Of a DNA stretch of 64,000 nt, positions 21,222-35,125 are shown piece by piece. Below the pieces are notes generated by a model. It ran no database searches. It saw only the letters and a list, made by a program, of their open reading frames with translations, and had not been told where the DNA came from. Numbering within the stretch: position 1 is the first letter of the stretch; each line of letters opens with the position of its first letter. The DNA is taken from NCBI GenBank assembly GCA_011316305.1, contig SAUG01000072.1, forward strand, positions 248,001-312,000, written 5' to 3'. This stretch comes from Rusavskia elegans. Its lineage: Eukaryota > Ascomycota > Lecanoromycetes > Teloschistales > Teloschistaceae. The position numbers and the translations under genes are program-made.

Positions 21222-22865
21222 CTACTTGATCAGTGACCAGCCTTTGTCCTCAGTACCACCAAGAGCCCCCGATGCCCGACTGTTATTCGTTTTCTTGCTG
21301 TTGGCCTTTCTGCAAGCAATATCGAATATGGCGACAAAATCCCAGACCTCGCTGAATGTGTTGTACAGCGGAGCCGGAGCCACTCGGATTACGTCGGGCT
21401 TCCGCTCGTCTACCACCACCCCCTGCTCTTCCAGTTCCATCATGACTCCTTCAAGAAGGCCGGGTTGCAGTCGGATGCTCAACTGCGCTCCCCGTTCTGC
21501 AGTATAAGGCGGAGTAATGATCCAGTACAACTCATCCATACCATCCTCCGCAGCCCTAGAAGTACTCCGCTGAAGAAGTTCCTCAAGGTAGCTGGTCAGC
21601 ATGATTGACTTGGACCGAACGGCCGGCATCGAAGCAATTGAAAATATCTCGAGCGACGCCAGCAGCGGGCAAATAGCCAAGGCGCATGGATTGCCCACCT
21701 GGAAGCCGGCTGCACCAGGGATAGGTACAAACTCTAGGAGCGTATCAGCCACTATCCACAAACACGCTGATACCTGCAGTATGCTCTCGCAACGTATACG
21801 AATCTTTGGAACTCGCTTGACTTACCGCTGCCCATTTGGAACCTCGTCGCTTTGTCGCCGCCCCACCATCCACTGAGTCGAGGTCGATATCCTTCGTGAC
21901 CGTTCTCGATCGCCTCCTTGTCTACTTGCGAATGCTTGTCGTGCACGAACAGCCCGCCGATAGCACCAGGACCGCAGTTGAGATATTTGTACGAACACCA
22001 AACAGCAAAGTCCACGTCCCAGTCATGTAGTTGAAGCTCGACATTACCCACCGCATGAGCTAGATCCCAACCAATGGTAATGCCGTGGGAATGAGCATGT
22101 GCCGTAATGGCCTGGATATCGAAGTACTGACCAGTATAATACTGGACACCGGGTAGTAATATCAGCGCGGTTGTTGACGCATGCTCGTCTATGGTTGCCA
22201 TGACTTGAGATGTGGTAATAGTAGCCCGAGTTGAGTCCAGCGGTTCTATTAGGATCATTGCGTGCTCCGAATCCCGTCCATGATGTCGTATTTGTGATTT
22301 AACCGCATACTATCAGGAGGTTAGTCAAGGCAGAAACGGTCAGGCCACAATGGCTCACATGGTCGCTGGGGAAAGCCTTGCCTTCCAGTATGATCTTATA
22401 TCTCTCCTGAGTGGGCCGGTAGAAGCTTGCCATCATTAAATGCAAATCGGCACTCAGCGTCTCCATGACCGCGACCTCACTGACTAAGGCACCCACGATT
22501 GGCGCCATCCGCTGAGCAGCAACATCGTCGATGTTCATGAAGGGTGGTATGATAGAGTCTTCATGTGCCTTGAAGTGACCAAATACGCCTTTCGTAGCCC
22601 ACGCTTTCATGTAATCACTGATATGGCCGGCGCTCCGACGTGGTTGAAGTCCAAGAGAGTTTCCGCAAAGGTAGACGCAAAGTTCCTCCTGAGATCCGGT
22701 CAAAGTACTTTGCAGTGACAGTGTCTTCCTCTTTAGATCACCTTTGGTAGGGATGATGAATTCCGAGCGCAGGTGGCGGAGGCTGTCCGAGCCATCTAAT
22801 TGCAGTGCTTCTTCCCTCGTGTACGCCTTTCCGGAGGATTCCTTCGACGCTTGTTCCGAGTGCAT
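21222..22865 (-). CDS. bna5: Kynureninase
   Basis: Exons 22359-22865, 21826-22309 and 21222-21733; 500 residues. The PLP enzyme cleaves kynurenine or 3-hydroxykynurenine to anthranilate or 3-hydroxyanthranilate plus alanine, in tryptophan catabolism and de novo NAD synthesis. Recognised blocks: [44 protein letters not shown] (across intron 1), [10 protein letters not shown], and [20 protein letters not shown] with the PLP lysine at 277. GWWGG and GFQVGNP follow. The protein is somewhat longer than yeast Bna5 (453). There is no signal peptide, so it is cytosolic. Filamentous fungi often have two kynureninases; which paralogue this is cannot be decided here. Confidence 0.94.
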
Positions 22866-23111
22866 CTTCGCCTTCGACAGGCAAGATACACCTGGATGAT
22901 GTTGAAAAGTATGTCATCATCGTCCGGTGCCCTGTAAAAAAACCGAGGTGTGTGTAATAGCGGCGATGCGAATAAAGGAAGCCCGAGCCCCACCGGAGCT
23001 AAAGATCGGGTTCGTCTTTTGTTCACCTACATTTAACTGTCTTGCGCTTCTACAGTCAGATTGTCCTAATCCTCGGCGTTTCGCGTTCCCAGAAGATATA
23101 TCACAAGCAAC

Positions 23112-23839
23112 ATGACGGCTCCGCCTATCCCTCCGCCATTCCTGCATTTGATGCGTCAAGAATTTGAGGGCTCGCTGTATCTAAGTATTCGCTCTCAATC
23201 TCGCAGACTATATTCATCAACGCCGTGCACTCCTCGCGCTCCTCAAAGCTCCTTCAAGGCAACCACCCCCAAATATCTCATACGGCAGATTCCTCGAACC
23301 CCTTTACCGACACCAAGATACCCTTGTCGGCACACCCAGCATGTGACTCTACCGAGACCATTTTCGACATCGGCACCAAAGCCTGCGGCAGTCGTGACCG
23401 CAAATCCCAAGAAGGACGAAGAAGGCAATGAGATGCTCATCGATATTACGGAGCGTGCTGCAACGGTATACGGCCGAAGAGCGTTGTGCTATGCGAACGA
23501 AGGCTGACTTGGTGGCAGCGGCTTCAAGAAATCATGGCGAAAGACTCGAATCCATCGCTGGCCCTTCGAGTCACGGTTGAATCTGGAGGATGCCATGGTT
23601 TCCAATATCTGATGTCCCTTACCAACATGTCGGCAGTCTCCCAAGAAGACGATACTGTGTTCGAGGCGAGCAATGGCTCTGGTGCTAAGGTGGTGATGGA
23701 TGAGCCAAGCTTGGAGCTCTTGAAAGGAAGCACGGTGGACTTTACAATGGAACTAATAGGAAGCCAATTCAAGATTGTGGGAAATCCTGCGGCGACAAGC
23801 AGCTGCGGTTGTGGGACAAGTTTTGACATAAAACCTTGA
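23112..23839 (+). CDS. ISA2: Mitochondrial Fe-S assembly protein Isa2
   Basis: Exon 1 23112-23465, exon 2 23519-23839; 224 residues. Isa2, with Isa1 and Iba57, helps make [4Fe-4S] clusters in mitochondria. It is an A-type scaffold: ITERAA then RLQEIMA, and the three conserved cysteines C143 in ESGGCHGFQY and C214/C216 in SSCGCGTSFDI. The first ~100 residues are Arg/Ser/Thr/Pro-rich and lack acidic residues at first, as expected of a mitochondrial presequence. The true start might be the Met at residue 14. HGFQY, rather than Isa1's typical sequence, favours Isa2. Confidence 0.92.
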
Positions 23840-24213
23840 CTCGCTTTTTGGTATACGGTGGACGAAAAAACGTCATCCAGGATGACATTGATCCCTGATT
23901 ATGCCAGACTTGTTGAATGTAAAAATTCTCAATTGTAGCTTGTACAGTCCTTGTCCAGTCCTTGCTGGCATACTCTTACGAGGTGATCTTCTTGTTGAAG
24001 TATCTCATGAAAGCTTGGCGATGCGTAGGGCTGTAGGCTTAGCCCGCTACTAAACAAGACCCTGACTTCCTGACAGTTAAATTTTCAGTCTGGCCAGCCG
24101 CATCGCTTTACTTCAACCACCTTCTCAACAAGACTCTCTATCCCTGTGCCTTTGCCGATAAGACTTTCGCATAACTGTCAGTTACCACAGCTGTCTCCAA
24201 GAAAGACGATAGA
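23840..24213. other. Intergenic, Isa2 to Dbp2
   Basis: 374 bp holding the Isa2 3' flank and the Dbp2 promoter and leader. Nothing further seen. Confidence 0.5.
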
Positions 24214-26751
<2,538 letters not shown>

Positions 26752-29700
26752 ACGCCTTTCCTATTCCCGAGTTGCCAGTACATTTCAGCATCCGACTTTT
26801 GCAGTGGCTCCCGGATCTTCGGTATTCACATCTCGGTGTTCAGGAAGGGAGGGTCTTGCAGTCAAAATCCCCATTGGCGCCGGACTTACGGGCATATTAG
26901 ATTTCAGGGCTTCTTCAATTTCCCGATTTCCTACGTTGTATCCTAACCCGTGCGGGCTCAACAATCAGCATTTTCGCAGTCAGGCAACTACAACTACAAA
27001 AGAGGTAGCGTTATCATAGATAGAGCTGGTCAGCTGCCATAACTACAAGCAACTATACTATCGTCTCTGCTACAGCACCCAGGGAATACGTCTCCGCCGT
27101 CTTCTTTCATGAACAATTCAGAGATGTTGACACCAGTGTCTCATCAACTCGCAAGGTGGGTGGGTGGTCACGGCGGGACGCTGTGTAAAAGACACTCGTA
27201 TACTCTCAACAAAATACAGACGTGCGGAGCTTGATTGGATAGGAATAGACGACATTCGCTCGAGGTGCTAAAGCCTCGCAGTTTTATTATATGGACGGCG
27301 GTGTGTATCTAAAGTACCGAGAATCCCAAGTTTCCGGCCTCCCGAGAGCCTCAACGCGTAGCGTGTACAATAGCTTCACCTAAAGTAGCCAATTCCCAAG
27401 TCCATGGAGAAGGAAGCCACTAAAACAAATAGTGGCCGATGGATTCTAACGTTACACGAACCCTTAAACGACGACGACAACCCATCCGAAAACCACCCAA
27501 GAGGAGGTTCCGCTGCGAACAGCTGCCCATCGCTGAACTTCTCCACTTTCTCGTTGACTCCTCAGACCACAGCGGAGCCACGCATCGAACGCCCGTAACC
27601 AATCGCCTCCTTGCCCCATGGACCGCCAGGCTTTCTCGTCTTCCCCAACGACTGGAGAAGGATGACCTCGAGGACTCATTTGTTGACTCCACCAGCGACT
27701 TCGGAGCCTTCTCGATTCGGAGGGCGGAAGTCTGAATCCTGGTTCGCGCAGGCAGCCCCCACTTGTAACCATTGCGACAACAACATCAATGTTGCAGTGC
27801 AGCATGCAGGTTGGAGCGACATGGCCCCGATGCTCCTGTCATGAGAACATGACTCCGAACTCTCGGCAGATCTGGGATTTAATAACGACGTTCCTCGCAG
27901 TCTCATTCGCTGAGTGATCCCGACAAGTTACGCATTATTGTCAATCATGCTGATGATGAGGGCAGTGGTCGTTCCCAACCTGCGGCACTCTACTCTTCAG
28001 GCGAAATCCTACAGAGCGTGAATGACGTTGACACTGCATCCTTCGAGCATCGCCTGCATTGACGAAGCGTCCTTGCGCTACTCACAAGCTTGGACGTTGC
28101 CCTCAACCAGTTGCCTACTTGTAGCTGCGCACGTCCGATCCCCTCTTGTGTTCGCAACATCCTCCCGTCCTTTAGTCACGCGCTGCCTGTAGCCACCCAA
28201 TTGTGCAGCGATTGTCATCTGCCGGATCCTCCAGGGTGCACCCCAGCTGCCAGCCTGGGCCCCGCTTTCCGTAAAGTCGTCTAGGCTCGTCTGGGAAGAT
28301 TTACCCTTGGAAGGGCGAACGGTGACTCGGTGAGAGGCTGGTCACCGCCAGTTCGCTTGTGGAATATGAATCGAAAAGACGCAAGTCATGCAGCACCACG
28401 CAGCACCCGAATCAAGAAGGTGTACAGAGGCGCCGTCCTCTCATTTGCTGCTGCGCATGCTCATCGATAATGATGCCCAATCTTTACCCGCCACCAGCAG
28501 TGGACAACCGCGGTTGGAGGCAGCCGGGGGGCGTCGATCAGACCGTCCTCAGCACATCGTTACCTTTTCCACGTGGAAGAATTTCCACATCATGGCCTCC
28601 ACAGGCCAGCCGACTCTTGCTGAAGGTTCAACAGCGATTGTGGCCACACGGCCTGGCCAAGTGTCAAGACAATGCACATTCTCCCCCCGAGACCATGGTG
28701 CAAAGGCTTTTCCCCAAAGACAATGGAAAGCAGTTAATCATGGCAATCGGGCCATCTGTGTCAGCCTCACTACTGGCAGGTGTATCGAGGGGCTTCGATA
28801 TGCATTATCGGGCAAAGGTTTTAGTTCACAACATTACGGAATCGAGCCGACAGGAGAGGCTGTGGTGGAGTAAGGAGGGAATCGAATCAATCGGTGGACC
28901 CTGTGAAGGGGGAGGGGTGTGTGTTTAAGCACCCAGCTGGAAGAAGCATAGACTGGTGGCTGCTTATTAGACCCAAACGTTAAGATTGAGATGGCCACTA
29001 GAGGCCCGCTAAGAACGCGACCATGCCATCGCCTCGCCTCTTTCCTTTCCCCTTAGTCTCATTTACTCCATCGTCAGTTCGTCACCACCAGCCATCCACG
29101 CCATAGGTGATCCCTAGTCCCACCACAGCCAACTCTGCTTGGTCGTGACCGTTGGACCTCAGCGCTGTTGCCTCGGTTCTGGCGATACGAAGTGACGAAC
29201 GACAAGCAGTGAACCGTCATTAAGTCTCCCTGACTCGAGTCGCCAGTGATCACGGCGTGGTCTTGGATCAATTCGACGAGTACGTACCGTCATCTCGGTT
29301 CTGTTGCCCTCGTCCACCAGCTTAGTGCGCTGGGTAAGCGCGTGGCCGCCGACGGTTGGGAGTCGAGACGAGATCAGCGCTGGTTGAGACACGAGGCTAA
29401 TCGATCTTGCGCCATTCAGAAAGCCTTTTTGAAACGTTGAAAAAGTCAGTCGAAGAGCGGCATCTTGGTACTCCGTACCGGAGCCCGCTGTCCCCATTTG
29501 CCTGTCCTTGGTGGCGAATCGAATCTCAGACTCGGTGGAGTAGTGTGGACGGACCAGGCGAAAGGAAGGAAGGCGTGCTCAGTGGGCTACCTTATCCGAG
29601 CCGCCATACCGATAATTGCTCTTTCCCCCTCGATCGCTCTCGACCCTTTCTTTCCCTTCCGCCCGTAGCTTTGAGCCTGGTTGGATTGCCGGCGAACCCG

Positions 29701-31042
29701 AGGGGAAGGACAGCCACGGACCTGGGAACGCGACATCTGCGGACCACATCACATTTGCGGTCAGTGAACAAGACATCAAAAAGGTTATTAAGATCACAAT
29801 ACGACTGCGGCGTTATTGTCGCGGGGTTCTCTAATCGAGGCATTATTTTGCATTTGCAGACTGTTGATTGACACGGCGTGGGGTGGACATTTAATTCATC
29901 ACACCGCAGCGCGGCGGCATATCCGGCGAATCCCTGGCAGTCGCGGGTCCTTATTATTATTCAACAACCGTGAAAATTTCTGCATCGGAGTCATCCAACA
30001 CGCCACCACCGTACCCTACCCAAGGTACAACTCATCATTTCTCGACCCCTCGCTAATTTTCCTGATACTCCCCAATCAAGTTGGCCTCGCTTCCTCCGTC
30101 ATCGCATCGACCAGATTTCTTGGGAAGATCCTGTCGATCCCCACGTCTGTTGAAGCCAGCCCGTGCCGGATTACTCAATCTTCACCTGCATTCATTGATC
30201 GTCCTAGCCCCTCGAAACTTAATCTGCCTCGGTTCCTGGGACAGGAGGTGACTTGGAAAAACGCCTCGGACCACAGCAGGTTGTTGTGACAAGTTTGCAA
30301 CACAGACCATCCAAGGCGTGGAGATCAAGGGATCCATCATTACCGTTGATCTCCATCAAACCCACACCTGCCTAGCCCACGAAAAGTGCCCTAGCCTCTC
30401 GACTTGCCATTATAAGGTAGATCTGGGGTCCGTCTCACGAGCAAAACCTAATTCCCCTCGATCTTTTTGCCGCTACCACCGCACCGGTCTGCACACTATC
30501 TTCGATTCTTTAACCTCACTAAGCCCAAGCTTCCTCCACTACACATCCCGTCGCTCTGTAGCCGACCACAAAAGTCGGTCCAGCGCCTTCTTTCGCTCAA
30601 CGCTATCAAGCACTCGGCCATACACCGGACCACTTTCCAGACTCATTAGCCCCCGAGCTACTCTCACGACCACGTTGTTCAGGGTGTGGCACGCAACAGT
30701 GCGCAATCAACCCTGCACCGTTGTTGTTGCAGGAACTTCTTCCAACGGAAGCTATACTAAGTAGCCTGGTTCCTGGAAAACGAAGGCTGGTCGTCCGCTG
30801 TTACTTCAATCAACCTCCTCGTCGCGTGCTCTAGTGTTGCCTCGTCGACTTTGACATTCATACCATCATTCGACTACCACCAAGCTAGGAGCCATCCGCC
30901 ACCGATACAATCAACTTTCTTCCCCCGGACTCCACTGTAAGTTCACCTTTCGCTCATCCCGCCGTCACGAAGAAGCTTCGCGTACGTGCTTTTCTTGTGA
31001 ATGGACCGGTGGGCTAATACCATCTGGCGGCAGCCTCGTTTG
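26752..31042. other. 4.3-kb region without a recognisable gene
   Basis: Between dbp2 and con7. Many open frames of 60-190 codons occur on both strands but none has a recognisable domain, consistent splice pattern or family resemblance. The stretch is not low-complexity and not AT-rich, so it does not look like a decayed transposon. It may hold the con7 promoter and a long leader, or a noncoding transcript. Confidence 0.45.
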
Positions 31043-32425
31043 ATGGACAGAGGCGCCTCCGACCAATACTCGCAGTCAGGTTTGCAAACACGTCCATTGA
31101 CAACGTTGGCCATCGAACTTCGATCCTAAGACCTCATCCGCAGATCCCGCATCCGCTGCGCAGTACACGCCTCAGCAGGACGTTCGACCATCCAACTTCG
31201 CGACCCCGGCCACGCCGACTTCGGATTTTGGCGTCAACCCTTCACCAGCGCGTTCCAAACTGAATCCGGATTATCTGGGGCGACAGCAGTACGCTCACCA
31301 GCACCAACAACAACAGCAACAGCACAACAGCCACGCGAACGCAGCAAGTATGGCTCAAGCAACAAGTCCGTCCATGTCCTTGCACGATGGACAGCAAAAT
31401 AACCATCATAACCCTCCGCATGTGAAGTCTAACACCGAGGTACCTATAGATCCATCCATAGCCGCGTCGAGTCCCACGTATCCACAGTATTCCCCGTACG
31501 CCCAGCAGGGACACGACATGTCCCAATACCCAGGTCACCCACCTTACGGCCATCACGGCTGGCCCCAGCAGTACGCGGGGCATCCGCATGGCATGCCCGG
31601 GGGACCATACAGCTCTCCAGGAAGCGCCGTCTCTGCTGGAGGGCAGGTGGCAACCGCTGGACCTAGAACAGGGCAGGTAAGCAGCATGCTTCAAACTCGG
31701 CCATCCACGTGTTAAAAGACGTGTACAGAATCCTCACCCTCTGTCGCAGGTGTATTCTTTTGTTCCAATTCCAGGTGCGCAGCAGCACAAGCGTCCGCGT
31801 CGTCGCTACGAAGAAATCGAGCGCATGTACAAATGCGGGTGGCAAGGTTGTGAGAAGGCATACGGCACGTTGAACCACTTAAATGCGCATGTAACGATGC
31901 AGTCTCATGGTAATAAACGGACTCCAGAAGGTATGTTTGAATTTTCGTAGTCGCAAAGTCGCGTTTCTGGTTAGGTTCGTGATGTTTAGTCGGGTTACAC
32001 AGCATGAGCCCTATCGTTGGCGTTGACGCTATAGCGACGCTGCATCTCTGGTGCACGCTAGTGAATTCTTTAGCGCCAATCGCTGACAAGAACATGTAGA
32101 ATTCAAGGAGATTCGAAAGGAATGGAAACAACGAAAGAAGGAAGAGGAAGCTCAACGCAAGAGCGAGGATGAACGGCAGCGTGGGAGCCAAGGAGGACAG
32201 TCGGTCGATGGCCAGTCCAATGACCCAGCACAGACACCGACCGGACAGAACTATGCTCCCGGTGCTCGACCTCATCTGCCGCCCATTGGATATGCTCCTG
32301 CTGGCGGAGCGATGCAGCCACAATACCCGAGTGGCGTTGAACAGATGTACCAAGCCCAAGGGAACGGGCAAGTCTACGCCGGGTATCCACCACATTCACC
32401 CTACGGGCAGGGTCAGCAAATGTAG
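31043..32425 (+). CDS. con7: Con7-type C2H2 zinc-finger regulator
   Basis: Exons 31043-31079, 31144-31676, 31750-31930 and 32100-32425; 358 residues. Con7 of rice-blast and Fusarium Con7-1 are nuclear regulators of conidiation, morphogenesis and infection structures. The diagnostic block is VYSFVPIPGAQQHKRPRRRY, then one C2H2 finger (CGWQGCEKAYGTLNHLNAH, then VTMQSH; spacing C-x4-C-x12-H-x5-H) and EFKEIRKEWKQRKKEEE. The first ~190 residues are disordered, Gln/His/Pro/Tyr-rich with a short polyQ run. The C-terminus is Pro/Gly/Tyr-rich. The start chosen encodes MDRGASDQYSQS, joined by a 64-bp intron. It follows a 4.3-kb gene-free region. Confidence 0.92.
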
Positions 32426-35125
32426 GGAAATCTTTCCATGCAGGGCATTGTATCGCTGGTTCGAGCTAACATGTTGACAGCTCATAACCATGCCTAAATT
32501 TCGAGCCCATCGGCCTGGATCGTTGGTTCCGTTAGCGCGTTCACTCTGATGCCGTACGATACCCAAAGCTTGTTCTTGAAGAACATATACAGGTGGGAGT
32601 GGAGGATTCCGAAACACGGTGGCTAATCATTCAAGATTCCGAGGAGTTCCCGGCGGTGGACGACTGACATGATGGTGCGGCTATTACATCTTTTCTTGGT
32701 CATGTTGCCAGCAAGCCAATGCATCCAAATTGAATACGTATGGGATGTTCGCAATGGTTCGGCGAAGCCATCAGCATACTTTACTCTCGTTTTTGTTATC
32801 AGAAATCACTATCTGGGCGGCTATTGTTTATTTCCTGTTTCCTACTTTCTCTGATTCGAGGCCGGCTACGAACTTCCACAGAATGCCGAGAGGAAAGCGT
32901 TGACGCAGCCAAGGATAGCATGGGGCTACCGGTGGTCATTTGTGGGGATAAGTGCTTTTAGTTAAGGTCAGACACAATGAAACGAGCGAGATTATTTCCG
33001 ACTCGGCAAATTACTTAGATGTCGAAGTTTGTCCAGATTTAAAAGTAGTGTGGCATCACGAGTAGTCGTAAGCTTTGTACATGTTCGAATAGGAGTACTC
33101 TTCAGCAACCACAAAAACGAATCCTGCGTCAGGATGTCAAGCTTTGCCAAGGCACATGGCTTAGAAGTGAGGGTCAACTCGAGTACGGATGCTTACTATG
33201 TTACAGCGACAGGTCGTTAGATACGAAGTCGCTCAGAGTCCCTCATCCAGGTCCTTAGTCCTAATAAGCCGGCTAAATACTATAGCCGCCGGCGCCGCGG
33301 TAAGTGCAGTTACCTACCTTAGTCGCTACCGACCTTCGCTTCTTGCCTAGCTTGGTGTAACGCGACCATCACGACATCAGCGAAGCGTCCTTTTTTGGCT
33401 TCCAAGACGACCGAAGAAAACCTAAATCTCTTCAGCCTCACCAGAACCCAACGCAACGGATCCCGCTAAACAAGTCAAACCGTTTCCCACGTTTCCCCAA
33501 CTACTAGCTGCCGCCGGTCAATCTTCCCCAGATTGCTGGAGATCGAAGCTAAGGTATGGCTTGCATGCCACGGAGGTCGGATGGCTGCTAACGACTTCTA
33601 GGTAAGTTGCTGATGCTGACGACAATGGAGATCCTGTACTACCCGACCTGCTGGTTGACCCATATCAACGAATGGTGTAGAGGTGGCTTGATCTGAAAAG
33701 ATGTTCGCAGAGCAGCGACTCGGACATCAATACCAGCTGCACTATGGCACCACCAGAAGCCGTTTGTCACCCGCATATATGACACCGCAGGCCTCGCAGT
33801 TATCATCACATACCCCGGCGCAACATCCAGCCAGACATCGACCATGAGCGAACAATTATCACGATGGCAATGAAGTCTCTTTTGGCCCTACTCTAAGACT
33901 ACGCTTATGCGGCTTCCTACTTAAGCATCCGATGGAAAAATCAGCTCGCTCAAAAATCTCAACTGCTGGTCTTTGACATCAACGTTGGTACAACAATCTC
34001 CAATTCTTGCGCTCATAGAATCAACGCATGTCATGCGCATACTTCATGGTGGCAGACAGCAGAGTAAAAGTGGCATGCGCGTTTTGATATTCCAGATGTG
34101 GGGAATGGGTTTGCGTCTTCGACTCAGACTCACCTACAGGGGGGATATGGAGAACGTTCACCGATAGTTTCGCTTGTCAGTCGCTCTCCCTTCGGGATAC
34201 GATTTGCTGATTGTGTCGCATGAGGAAAAATCGAGACAATTCTGTGTACGGAGTACCTCGCATGACTTGGCATTATCAAGAGTCACTTTCATCAATAGTA
34301 CATAGCAGATACACAACGACATCGGTAGAATCATTGAAAGGATATCCTTCATCGAGGTACCGGCTGTGGTACACCCTTCCTTCCGGCTGATCTGTGTCTT
34401 GACAGGACGATTGTAGCAGGGCACGGGGAACTCGCAGTTTAGTTGTGGAAGGGATAGCTCTGGATACCACTTGAAGTCGAACAGTCAATGATGAGAAGAA
34501 TTCATCAATGACTTGATGTATCCAACCCAATATCTATCAAATCGGCGCTAACCTATCGGATGAACCAGATATTATCTATTCAGCAGCATCGTCAGACATC
34601 TGATTAGGACGCAGGACACGGGATCAAGGGTAGCCAGCCGAGCTTGCACTGGTGGCACAAGGAATTAGGTTGAAATTCGCAGTGGATTTCTGATATATCC
34701 ATGCCTATAGCTTGGGAAAGCTGCTGGTCAAGCAGAACTCAATCTCAGTCTTCACATGGCCGAGTCACCTAATGAAATGACTTGAGACTCTGCATATTGA
34801 GATTTGACTTCGAAGGAAGGCGAGCGAGGTGTATTCGTGCTGATTGGTATTGTTGAGAAATCGGTATGACTTTGCTGCTGGACCAGTTTGTTTGGAGCCA
34901 CTGACGGGAAAATCGGCGTCTACAAACCCATGACACGGTAGGAATGCACGTTCGAGAGCATGTGTCCGGTCAGTAGTTGAAATAATCTTACGGATCATTC
35001 GTCTCAAATCGAGCGGAGGTTCTCCGCCTTCTTTTCTGGAGGGCGGAACTGTCCGCTGCTTTCTTTTCTTGCTCCAAATCAACCTAGACACCATATCTAA
35101 TTAACCAACGATAATCTTTCTCTTG
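32426..35125. other. 2.7-kb region without a recognisable gene
   Basis: Starts with the con7 3' flank. Around 33262-33300 there is a GC-rich imperfect palindrome (GCCGGCTA...TAGCCGCCGGC) next to an AT-richer patch, possibly a repeat relic. The remaining frames are short and unrecognised. Confidence 0.4.

Noticed and set aside
14725..23839. Metabolic cluster of uricase, kynureninase and noxR
   Set aside because: Interleaved with a mitochondrial ribosomal protein, CCS and Isa2; no shared pathway, transporter or regulator. Ordinary housekeeping order.
29407..30764. Long plus-strand frames (148-157 codons) before con7
   Set aside because: No domain, no conserved composition and no consistent splicing; treated as non-coding or leader sequence.
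34765..35094. Minus-strand 109-codon frame just upstream of the PPR gene
   Set aside because: It would leave about 30 bp for two divergent promoters and has no recognisable motif.
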